Of a stretch of DNA of 64,000 nucleotides, positions 43,949 to 51,467 are shown one piece after another. Within the stretch, counting starts at the first letter, position 1. Each line of letters starts with the position of its first letter. The stretch comes from Pseudomonas shahriarae (lineage in GTDB: Bacteria; Pseudomonadota; Gammaproteobacteria; Pseudomonadales; Pseudomonadaceae), in NCBI RefSeq assembly GCF_014268455.2, contig NZ_CP077085.1, forward strand, positions 2,521,001 through 2,585,000. The letters run 5' to 3'. The position numbers were made by a program, and so were the translations under genes. A model generated the notes under the pieces. The model was given only the letters and a program-made list of their open reading frames with translations, searched no databases and had not been told where the DNA came from.

Positions 43949-45682
43949 TTAGGTGGATGGCACCAGCGCCAGCCCGGATTCCCACGGGTGGTCCGCCGCG
44001 CTGACGTTATCCGCCTCGCCCGGGTTGAGCGCGCGTACCGTCACCAGCCCCGGCGCCGCGTTCGCCGCGACGCTGATGGTCATGATGTAACCCTGGGTGC
44101 CGCCCGCGTTGGTCTGGCCGGGAATGGCCGAGGCGTCGGGCATGAACTTCGTGACCTGTGCCGTCACCCCGGGATTGCTGAACTGGATCCTCGCCGTGGC
44201 GGCGGTGGTCTGCAGATCGGCGCCTTGCACCACCAGGACAAACTGCCCGCTGCTGCCAGGGGCCAGCCAGGCCGGCAGGTCGGTAGGCGACTGGCCGTAG
44301 AACAGGTCCAGCGGCAATAACTGCACCGGCCAGGGTTGCAGGCCATTGACCCGGTCTTGTACGCAAGGAGACGGCGCCGCCGTGGTGCTCGGCATGACGG
44401 TCACACTCAGGCCCACCAGCAGTTGCTGGGCAATCACCCACACATAGTCCACGGCCTGGCCGTTGATGGTGATGTCATTGATCGAGAACCCCGCGCTTTG
44501 CGGCACCTCGAACACCGCCTGGAGGATCTGGTCGGAGCCGTTGATCGCCGATTTGGCGGTGCCGCGGGTAATGCGCCAGTACTGACTCACATCCTGGCCC
44601 TGCGGGCCTTTCCACGCGCTGAAGTTGGTCGGTTGCTGCAGGTACAGGGCGATGGGATTGGTCAGGGAGATACGGTTGCTGATGGCCGCCTCATTGGCCG
44701 CAAAACCGATATGCGGGTCGGAGTTGCGATAGTTCTGCCCATATTGCGCGCAGCAGATCAGCGACTGAGGGTTCTGGCTGCTTTTCAGGGGCCGCATGAT
44801 CGTGGCCGCCGCCGCCAGGTACACCTCGGCGCTGAGGGTGTTGGGGCCGGACGTCAGGTGCATCGCGCCACCGAACTGGCCGGGCGTACAGGCGGTGCCG
44901 GCGTTCCATTTGTTGACAGTGTCGTAGGCGGGCAGGCCCGTGGTCGGGTCAATCACCGGATCCCCGGCATTGCCGGTCGGGCAGTTGGTGGCGTAGCGCA
45001 GGTAGAGGTCTTCGAGTTGGACGTTCGGGTCGATGTAGTCGCGATACAGCCCCAGCACGGCATTCGGGTCGATGCGCCACATGGCCAGGAAGTACGCCGG
45101 GTTTTCGCTGGTGAAGGTGATTTTGCGCATGTCGCCATTGGCATCGCGGACAATCGACCACTCGCAATACTCGTCCAGCCAGCCCCGTGGGCCCGAGGGT
45201 GAGAAGTCCTTGTACTTGCCGTTCCAGTCGATACTCGGGCAACGGGTCACCGGCAGTTGCAGCAGGGTGCCTTTTTTGTCCGGGTCGTACAGGGTGTACA
45301 GGGTGTCGTTGATGGTGATCTGGCCATTGTCGGTCAGTTCCATGACCTGTTGCAGGGTCATGGCCTTGCCGCCCAGTTGCGGAATCACCGCCGTGCCGTT
45401 GCTATAAAAAAACGTCCACAGCCGGTTGGGAAAGGGTTGCCAGGTAATCGCCGGCGGGGTGGTGTCGCCATAGCCCTCGACCAGCGGGTTGTAATAGCCC
45501 GAGCGTGGCGCGTCGTACAGGCCCGACCATGGGTTGCCGATGATCGCCGCTTCGGTCCAGCCGGTGACGTCGTTGTTCCAGTCGGTTTCAAATTGCGGCA
45601 ACTGGTCTTCCAGGCCCAGCTTGTTGTAGTCCTTTGGCGCTTGCCCGGCGGGGGAGGTGAATTGCTTGAAGGGCGTGCTCAT
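43949..45682 (-). CDS. hypothetical protein, 577 residues, in tyrosinase cluster
   Basis: From the ATG at 45682, overlapping the tyrosinase stop by four bases. No signal peptide or membrane helix. The sequence is rich in Trp, Tyr and Pro, with cysteines in TRCPSIDW, DEYCEWS, ATNCPTG and SLICCAQYGQ, and a C-terminal Ig-like or IPT-like beta section (after residue 430). I do not recognise the family. Some quinone-cofactor oxidases of the LodA type are Cys/Trp-rich and travel with helper genes, but I see no motif that proves it. Tight coupling to the tyrosinase implies a joint function. Confidence 0.72.
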   Translation of the reverse strand: MSTPFKQFTSPAGQAPKDYNKLGLEDQLPQFETDWNNDVTGWTEAAIIGNPWSGLYDAPRSGYYNPLVEGYGDTTPPAITWQPFPNRLWTFFYSNGTAVIPQLGGKAMTLQQVMELTDNGQITINDTLYTLYDPDKKGTLLQLPVTRCPSIDWNGKYKDFSPSGPRGWLDEYCEWSIVRDANGDMRKITFTSENPAYFLAMWRIDPNAVLGLYRDYIDPNVQLEDLYLRYATNCPTGNAGDPVIDPTTGLPAYDTVNKWNAGTACTPGQFGGAMHLTSGPNTLSAEVYLAAAATIMRPLKSSQNPQSLICCAQYGQNYRNSDPHIGFAANEAAISNRISLTNPIALYLQQPTNFSAWKGPQGQDVSQYWRITRGTAKSAINGSDQILQAVFEVPQSAGFSINDITINGQAVDYVWVIAQQLLVGLSVTVMPSTTAAPSPCVQDRVNGLQPWPVQLLPLDLFYGQSPTDLPAWLAPGSSGQFVLVVQGADLQTTAATARIQFSNPGVTAQVTKFMPDASAIPGQTNAGGTQGYIMTISVAANAAPGLVTVRALNPGEADNVSAADHPWESGLALVPST

Positions 45683-47493
45683 GTCAGATCTCCATGGGGG
45701 GTAGAAACGGAGCAGCAACCGGCACTCGGGGGAGGGTCGGCAACGGTCTGGCGCGGGTCGTCCCACACCAGTTGGGCGATAAAGCCAGGCAGCGGCGCAT
45801 ACTCTTGCGGCGCCAATACCCGGCCACTATCGAGATGGGTGACCAGCAGGCTCAACTGCAGCTCGTCCGTGGGGCCAAGGTGCAATGCCGTGACACTGCG
45901 CGCGGCATTCAGCGCGCGGCACACGCCATGGGGGATGCAGCGCCCCTTGTCATCCACCAGGCCCATGCCGATCCGGCTGAAGCGCCCGACGTAGTGCGGG
46001 TTCTCAGCGCTGACCTGCTGGGGCGTGGCGTCGGCCTGGTTGAGGAAAACGTCGATCAGGTAGGTGTCGTGGGTGCAGCGCACATGGTCGAACACTACCC
46101 ACGGGCCGCTGGCCTGGGCCTGCTCCTGGGCAGGCGCGGCACTGTGCGGGCAGCACGCTTTTGCGCTGGCGCGTCGTGCACCGAACGGCGGCGCCACCGG
46201 GGTGCCGTAGTCGTAGCCGATGTGCCGGCTGTCCTGGGCCATATCGCCCAGGGTGGTGTAGCGCCAGGCATCGGCACTGGTGAACGTGACCGTCTCGGCC
46301 TGGTTGCCGGCAAACGGCTGGAGCAGGCACTGGGTGGTGTACTGCGCCGCCGGGTTGGCGCGGATCCAGATCTCCAGCACGCGGTCGATATTGGCGTGGT
46401 AAGAGCAGAACAGTGGGTCAAACGCGGTGTAGGCGTTATCGGCCATATCGCCGCCGATCCAGCCGTGATAGTTGTCGTGGGGCTGCTCGTACAGGCCATC
46501 GAAATTCAGTGTGCGATTGGGGTACAACTCGTCTTTTTGCGGCGGATCGAACTCGGTGATATTGGCCCAGGGATACCCCGGCACGCCCTGGGGCTGGCTG
46601 AAGGTCTTGAACGTCAAGGCATCCACCACCTGCTGCTGGAAAATCCGGCTCATGCCATACAACTGGGTGCGTTTGACGCGTTGTGAGTCGCCCTGGGTGT
46701 AGAACAGCGGGTTGCGTTGCACAAAGCGGCAATCCACGCCCTCGACATTGCCCGAGGCACACACCTTCGAGCGCCCATCCTTGGCCGCCGCATAACGCAA
46801 TGGGTTGGGCCGTACTTCGCCGCTGCGGGGATGCACATAGGTTTCATCGAGAAACGCCTGGGGCAAACCGGCCTGGGGGCTGCCATCGACACTGGCGTCT
46901 TCGGCCATCCAGTCCCAGTACGGGATCGGGTAGTCAATCAAGGCTTCCAGGTACAGCAGGTAAGCGCGATGCCACAGGGCAAAGGCCTCCTGATAATGCA
47001 GGCACCAGTTGCTGTGGATATAGGCATAGCGCTGCCACGGCGAGCCACTGTCCGGGTTGCCGATCTGCATCACGTCATCGAGCCGCGCGCGGTACAGATC
47101 CAGTTGTTCCTGGCTCAACGCGCGGATGTCCTGGCGCACGCGCCTGACCGGGTGCGGCAGGTCTGGCGGCGGGATGCGCTCGGCGATATCGAACGGCGAA
47201 AAACTGTTCAGGCGCCAGCCCTGGTTGACCCACAACCGGAAGGTTTCCAGGGCGTCGATCGGCCAGAACTGCCGGTCATCCAGGGTCAGCGGCATGTTGC
47301 GTGAGGCCAGGTGCTGGTAGATGGTTTCGGACCAGGTCTTGACCGAATCGGGGTCTTCCAGGAACACGTCGTAGGCATTCATGCAACGCACCCACGAGCC
47401 TGCGACCTGGCCGCGCTCGGCGGGCGGTATCCAGTAAGGCGCGGTGAAAAGCCCTTGGATATCAGCGGTCCATGTCGGTTTCGCAACTATCAT
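45679..47493 (-). CDS. tyrosinase family copper oxidase
   Basis: 604 residues from the ATG at 47493. CuA ligands are H160, H166 and H175 (HYQEAFALWHR). CuB ligands are H339 and H343 (QPHDNYH) and H366 (FCSYHANIDR). The usual W/H before the last CuB histidine is C-S-Y here. A C-terminal extension of about 180 residues contains CC pairs (KACCPH, GCCSV) and looks like the domain that shields the site in polyphenol oxidases. No signal peptide. It should oxidise phenols to quinones. Divergent from the Lrp-type regulator, which probably controls it. Confidence 0.9.
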   Translation of the reverse strand: MIVAKPTWTADIQGLFTAPYWIPPAERGQVAGSWVRCMNAYDVFLEDPDSVKTWSETIYQHLASRNMPLTLDDRQFWPIDALETFRLWVNQGWRLNSFSPFDIAERIPPPDLPHPVRRVRQDIRALSQEQLDLYRARLDDVMQIGNPDSGSPWQRYAYIHSNWCLHYQEAFALWHRAYLLYLEALIDYPIPYWDWMAEDASVDGSPQAGLPQAFLDETYVHPRSGEVRPNPLRYAAAKDGRSKVCASGNVEGVDCRFVQRNPLFYTQGDSQRVKRTQLYGMSRIFQQQVVDALTFKTFSQPQGVPGYPWANITEFDPPQKDELYPNRTLNFDGLYEQPHDNYHGWIGGDMADNAYTAFDPLFCSYHANIDRVLEIWIRANPAAQYTTQCLLQPFAGNQAETVTFTSADAWRYTTLGDMAQDSRHIGYDYGTPVAPPFGARRASAKACCPHSAAPAQEQAQASGPWVVFDHVRCTHDTYLIDVFLNQADATPQQVSAENPHYVGRFSRIGMGLVDDKGRCIPHGVCRALNAARSVTALHLGPTDELQLSLLVTHLDSGRVLAPQEYAPLPGFIAQLVWDDPRQTVADPPPSAGCCSVSTPHGDLT

Positions 47494-47641
47494 AAGATCC
47501 CTCTCACGCCGCCCCATGCTGGATCTTTCGGGGCTGCTAAGCTGGAATTGATAGTAACGGGCCACTGTGCAGTGATTTGTGCAAATTGGCCGCCCGTTAC
47601 GGCGGATTCATTGCAGTTTTCTCAAGGAAGAAGTGGAAATA

Positions 47642-48133
47642 ATGACAGACGCCATGGATTTGAAAATTCTCGGCAAATTGCAGAAGGATTGTACCCAGAG
47701 CCTGGACCTGCTCAGCGACAGCGTGGGGCTATCCTCGACCAGTTGTTACCGGCGCATCCGGCGCCTGGAGAGCGCGGGGATCATCAAGGCGAAAGTCGCG
47801 GTGCTGGATGAAAAAAAGCTGGGGATCCAGGTCACGGCGTTCTTTTTGATCAAGCTCGACAAGGACAGCAACGACATTGATCGCAAGATGCAACACATCC
47901 TGGCCACCCGCCCGGAGATTCAGGACTGCTACCTGATGACCGGGGAGTTCGATTTTGTGATGGTGGCCAAGTTTCGCGATGCCACGGAGTACACCGAATA
48001 TATCTATCGGTTTCTCGACACTTACCGCGATATTCCGATTCGCACTTATTCGTCGACGCTGGTGGTGCGTACGGTGAAGAAGTCTTATGAGCTGCCGCTG
48101 CAGGGTGTGCAGCATTTGCCTCCGGATCTGTAG
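47642..48133 (+). CDS. Lrp/AsnC family transcriptional regulator
   Basis: 163 residues from the ATG at 47642 with aaggaag upstream. An N-terminal winged helix (DLKILGKLQKDCTQSLDLLS, recognition helix in SSTSCYRRIRRLESAG) precedes the RAM ligand domain (about 75-150). It faces the tyrosinase gene across a 148-base gap, so it likely regulates that operon in response to an amino acid, possibly an aromatic one. The stop lies 13 bases before the palindromic element. Confidence 0.9.
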   Translation: MTDAMDLKILGKLQKDCTQSLDLLSDSVGLSSTSCYRRIRRLESAGIIKAKVAVLDEKKLGIQVTAFFLIKLDKDSNDIDRKMQHILATRPEIQDCYLMTGEFDFVMVAKFRDATEYTEYIYRFLDTYRDIPIRTYSSTLVVRTVKKSYELPLQGVQHLPPDL

Positions 48134-48146
48134 ACGCGCGGTTTGT

Positions 48147-49018
48147 GGCATAGGTATCTACATAAACTCTTTCGTGGTTCTTGGGGGGTGTGTACATATC
48201 CGTTGCTGCGGTTACGGCCACTTAGGGTTCCGCCCTTACGGCGGCTCACTTTGAAGAGCGCCAAAGTAAGCAAAACGCTCTTGCCCCACCACTCGGTGCC
48301 TCGCCTAGGCTCGGCATGCCCGCAGTCAGGCATTGCTCCGTGGGCCCGCCGCGATCGGCCATCCCTGGCCGTGTCGCGGCTACCCCGGCATCCATGCCGG
48401 GGTGCCCACTGCGCAATACCTGCCTGCGGCCATCGTGGTTTAACGGGGCGCCTAAGATCAAAAGCCAGATCAAAAGCAGAGCAACAGCAAAGCCAGAGCG
48501 CGAAGCTGCATTCCCCTGTGGGAGCTGGCTTGTCGGGTCGCCGCATCGCTGCGATGGCGGTTCATCAGCCAATACATTTATCGACTGATACACCGTCATC
48601 GCAGGCAAGCCAGCTCCCACAGAGGTACGCGTACGCCTCGACGATCAGGTCGGCTGTCAGGCCGCCTCGCTTTGCTTGTGATTTTGATCTTAGGCGCCCC
48701 GTTAAACCACGCTGGCCGTCATCCGATATTGATTTGGGGGGTAACCCGGCAGGACGCCGGGTTAGCCGCGCTGGGCCATGGATGGCCCATCGCGGCGGCC
48801 CCCCAAATCAATGTCGGATGACGGGCACACCGAGCCTGGGCGAGGTGCCGAGTGGTGGGGCAAGAGCCCTTTTGGTTACTTTTGGCTGGGCCGGCACTCC
48901 GGGCTCTTTTCCAAAAGTGACCCGCTGTAAGAGCGGAACCAATAGCCGCCATGACCGCAGCAACGGATATGTACACAACCCCAAAGAACCACCAAAGAGC
49001 TGTGTAGCGACCTACGCC
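48147..49018. repeat. Large palindromic intergenic element, copy 3 (872 bp, inverted)
   Basis: It starts ggcataggtatctacata and ends gtgtagcgacctacgcc. Junction Y' lies at 48321-48428, a REPIN with a small insertion at 48518-48620, and X' at 48717-48823; the order is the reverse of copy 2. The arm near 48890-48930 contains the longer form with ttacttttggctgggccggc. A REP half (49017-49042) touches the right end. The gap 49043-49178 is the 5' region of phdA. No gene is supported inside. Confidence 0.88.
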
Positions 49019-49092
49019 CATCGCGAACAAGCCCTCTCCCACATTAGGTTGCTGACGACGCCCGACAATCAGCCCTGCGGAATGAAGCTTTT

Positions 49093-49129
49093 ATGACAAA
49101 AGTTCGGTAGTCCCCCCGTCCCTCCGTCT
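49093..49129 (+). promoter_or_regulatory. candidate shared promoter/operator upstream of phdA
   Basis: Atgacaaaagttcggt at 49093-49108, followed by ccgtct at 49124-49129. It matches the site before pdtA in sequence and in distance to the start codon. Read on the other strand, ttgtcataaaag resembles a Pho half-site. Confidence 0.5.
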
Positions 49130-49178
49130 TGCCTATGTAACGCGCTCAAGCACGCGAAACAGGCCAGGAGTGGGGCGG

Positions 49179-49790
49179 ATGGGAACTATGGAACGCTACT
49201 CGAAAGTAGGCATGCAGGAACTCGATCAGCGCCTGTCGAAGATCGTCGAAGCCGCCCGCAAGAAGCCGGTGTCGGTCTATCGCTATGGCGCGCCCTGGGT
49301 CTGGATCGTGTCCCAGGAGGACTGGCAAGGCGCTTTGAAAGAGGTGTCCAGCTATATACCTGCCGGTCACTCCCTGGTGTTGCTGCGCCCGCAGATCGAC
49401 GAGGTGCTGGAGCAGCACCACGACTTGCTGCAGGCCCTGAATGCCGAGCCTGGCATGCTTATCGCCCCGCGCACGGTGCTGCAGATTCTGCTGCTGCAAC
49501 TGCTCTATTCGGTGCCCAGCGAACAGCAACTGCACGAGCAACTCAACTACAACCTGCTGTTCCGCTGGTTCGTCGGCCTCGACCTGACCCAGCGGGTGTG
49601 GGGCATCCACGTTCTGCAGCGCGATATCGCCACGCTCCTGGGCAACCCACGGGCGGTGCAGTTGATCCAGAAAATCATCGGTGAAGTGTTCTGTGGCGCC
49701 TTGCTGCACATGCCGGAGTTCTCCTTGAACTTCGCGCTGCTGCATACCTGGCTGGCACGGCATGCCAATACCTCGACATCCAGCAATTGA
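49179..49790 (+). CDS. phdA: PhdA-like protein: Phd/YefM-type N-terminus with transposase-like DUF772 segment
   Basis: 203 residues from the ATG at 49179, eight bases after aggag. Residues 1-55 resemble the Phd/YefM antitoxin fold (KVGMQELDQRLSKIVEAARK). Residues about 90-150 resemble DUF772, the N-terminal helical part of IS5-type transposases (LNYNLLFRWFVGLDLTQRVWG). No toxin gene is adjacent. The same position, between the TpsA and TpsB genes, is held by PA0691 (PhdA, prevent-host-death) in P. aeruginosa. A regulatory or DNA-binding role is inference. Confidence 0.8.
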   Translation: MGTMERYSKVGMQELDQRLSKIVEAARKKPVSVYRYGAPWVWIVSQEDWQGALKEVSSYIPAGHSLVLLRPQIDEVLEQHHDLLQALNAEPGMLIAPRTVLQILLLQLLYSVPSEQQLHEQLNYNLLFRWFVGLDLTQRVWGIHVLQRDIATLLGNPRAVQLIQKIIGEVFCGALLHMPEFSLNFALLHTWLARHANTSTSSN

Positions 49791-49852
49791 GTCGGCCGAA
49801 CGTGGTGCCAACAACCGTGAAGGCCAGCCATTCGAGTAATCCAGGGGGCGGT

Positions 49853-51442
49853 GTGACGCATCTGTTCAAATCAACGCTGGCGCTGTGCTGGCTGACACTG
49901 GCGCTGCCGGTGTCAGCCGATGAGCCAGGTGGCGCGTCCGAGGCCGCGGTGCGGCGGGTGGACGTCAATGAGTACTTTGTGCGCGGCAATACGGTGCTCG
50001 ACGCTCGGGCGATCGAAGAGGCGGTGTACCCGTTCCTGGGCCCGCAAAAGACCTTGAGCGATATCGAAGGCGCCCGCGATGCCTTGCAGAAGATCTACCA
50101 GGCGCGCGGTTATCAGTCGGTGTTTGTCGAGTTGCCCGAGCAGAAGGTCGATGACGGCATCGTCTACCTGCAAGTCAGCGAGACCAAGGTCGGCCGAGTG
50201 CGGGTGGTGGGGGCCAAGCACTATTCGCCGGTAGAGATCCGCGAAGAAGTTTCGGCGCTGAAGGAGGGGGCGGTGCCGGATTTTGCCACGGTGCAGACCC
50301 AGCTCGCCGGCCTCAATCGCGGGGCAGGGCGCCAGGTCACGCCGCTGGTGCGCGAGGGCCAGCGCCCCGGCACCATGGATGTGGACCTGCAAGTGGAGGA
50401 CCAGAACCCCTGGCACGCCAGCCTCGGCCTGAACAACGACTACAGTGCCGACACCGAGAAGCTGCGCAGTGTCGCGACCCTGGGCTACGACAACCTCTGG
50501 CAACTGGGCCACAGCGTGTCCCTGACCTTCTTTACTGCGCCCCAGGACAGCGAAAACGCCAAGGTCTGGTCCGGCGCCTACAGCGCGCCGCTCAACGAGC
50601 GCTGGACCGTGCAGTTCTCCGGTTATCAGTCCGACAGCAATATCGCCACCATCGGCGGCAGCAACGTGCTGGGCAAGGGGCACTCCTACGGCGTCTCGGC
50701 GATCTACAACCTGCCGGCCAGTGGTGTCTGGGCCAACTCGTTATCGGTGGGGGTGGACTTCAAGGACTTCGAGGAGCAGATGCAGTTCGGCGCCAGCCGC
50801 GACCAGATCCCGCTCAAGTACGCGCCGCTGACCTTCGGCTACAACGGCTACCGCTACACCGAGCAGGCGCAACTGGGCCTGGGCCTGAACCTGGTGGTCG
50901 GCACCCGTGCGTTTTTTGGCTACGGCAGCGACGCCGAAGAATTCCAGTACAAACGCGACCAGGCCAGCCCCAGCTTTGCCGTGCTCAAGGGCGACCTGAA
51001 TTACACCTACACCTTCACCGGCGACTGGCAGTCGGCGACCAAGACCGCGTTCCAACTGGCGTCTGGCCCGCTGGTCTCCAACGAGCAGTATTCGGCCGGT
51101 GGCGCCACGTCGATCCGTGGCTACCTGGCCGCCGAACGCACCGGGGATGAGGGCTACTTGCTCTCCCAGGAATTGCGTACGCCATCCCTGGCCAAGTTCC
51201 TCGGCAGCTATGTGCAGGAGTGGCGCTTCTACGCGTTTGCCGAAGGCGCGCGCCTGCGCCTGCATGACCCGCTGCCCGAGCAGGAAGACGAATACAGCCT
51301 GGCCAGCGTCGGCCTCGGCACCCGTGCCAGTTTGAGCAAGTGGTTGTCCGGCAGCCTGGATTGGGGCTACCCGCTGCTCGATGGACCGAACACCCAGAAA
51401 CAGGACTCGCGACTGCACTTCAGTGTGCAGGCGACTTTCTGA
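49853..51442 (+). CDS. pdtB: TpsB/FhaC-family outer-membrane transporter (PdtB-like)
   Basis: 529 residues from GTG 49853, preceded by agggggc. That start gives a clean signal peptide ending PVSA/DEPG, whereas TTG 49787 adds 22 unlikely residues. Two POTRA domains (about 40-190) are followed by a 16-strand barrel with the L6 motif SIRGY and the final strand LHFSVQATF. It should export the TpsA at 28160. The partners are 9.4 kb apart here because of the intervening tyrosinase block. Confidence 0.9.
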   Translation: MTHLFKSTLALCWLTLALPVSADEPGGASEAAVRRVDVNEYFVRGNTVLDARAIEEAVYPFLGPQKTLSDIEGARDALQKIYQARGYQSVFVELPEQKVDDGIVYLQVSETKVGRVRVVGAKHYSPVEIREEVSALKEGAVPDFATVQTQLAGLNRGAGRQVTPLVREGQRPGTMDVDLQVEDQNPWHASLGLNNDYSADTEKLRSVATLGYDNLWQLGHSVSLTFFTAPQDSENAKVWSGAYSAPLNERWTVQFSGYQSDSNIATIGGSNVLGKGHSYGVSAIYNLPASGVWANSLSVGVDFKDFEEQMQFGASRDQIPLKYAPLTFGYNGYRYTEQAQLGLGLNLVVGTRAFFGYGSDAEEFQYKRDQASPSFAVLKGDLNYTYTFTGDWQSATKTAFQLASGPLVSNEQYSAGGATSIRGYLAAERTGDEGYLLSQELRTPSLAKFLGSYVQEWRFYAFAEGARLRLHDPLPEQEDEYSLASVGLGTRASLSKWLSGSLDWGYPLLDGPNTQKQDSRLHFSVQATF

Positions 51443-51467
51443 CCCTTTTTTCCGGAGAACCCTTCAC

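Noticed and set aside
40471..49178. Target-site duplication around the whole tyrosinase block as a composite transposon
   Set aside because: Outer flanks share only REP-type sequence (cgcgatggg), which occurs everywhere, so no specific duplication can be claimed.
49179..49790. Complete toxin-antitoxin pair
   Set aside because: Only the Phd-like part is seen; no small toxin gene lies on either side.
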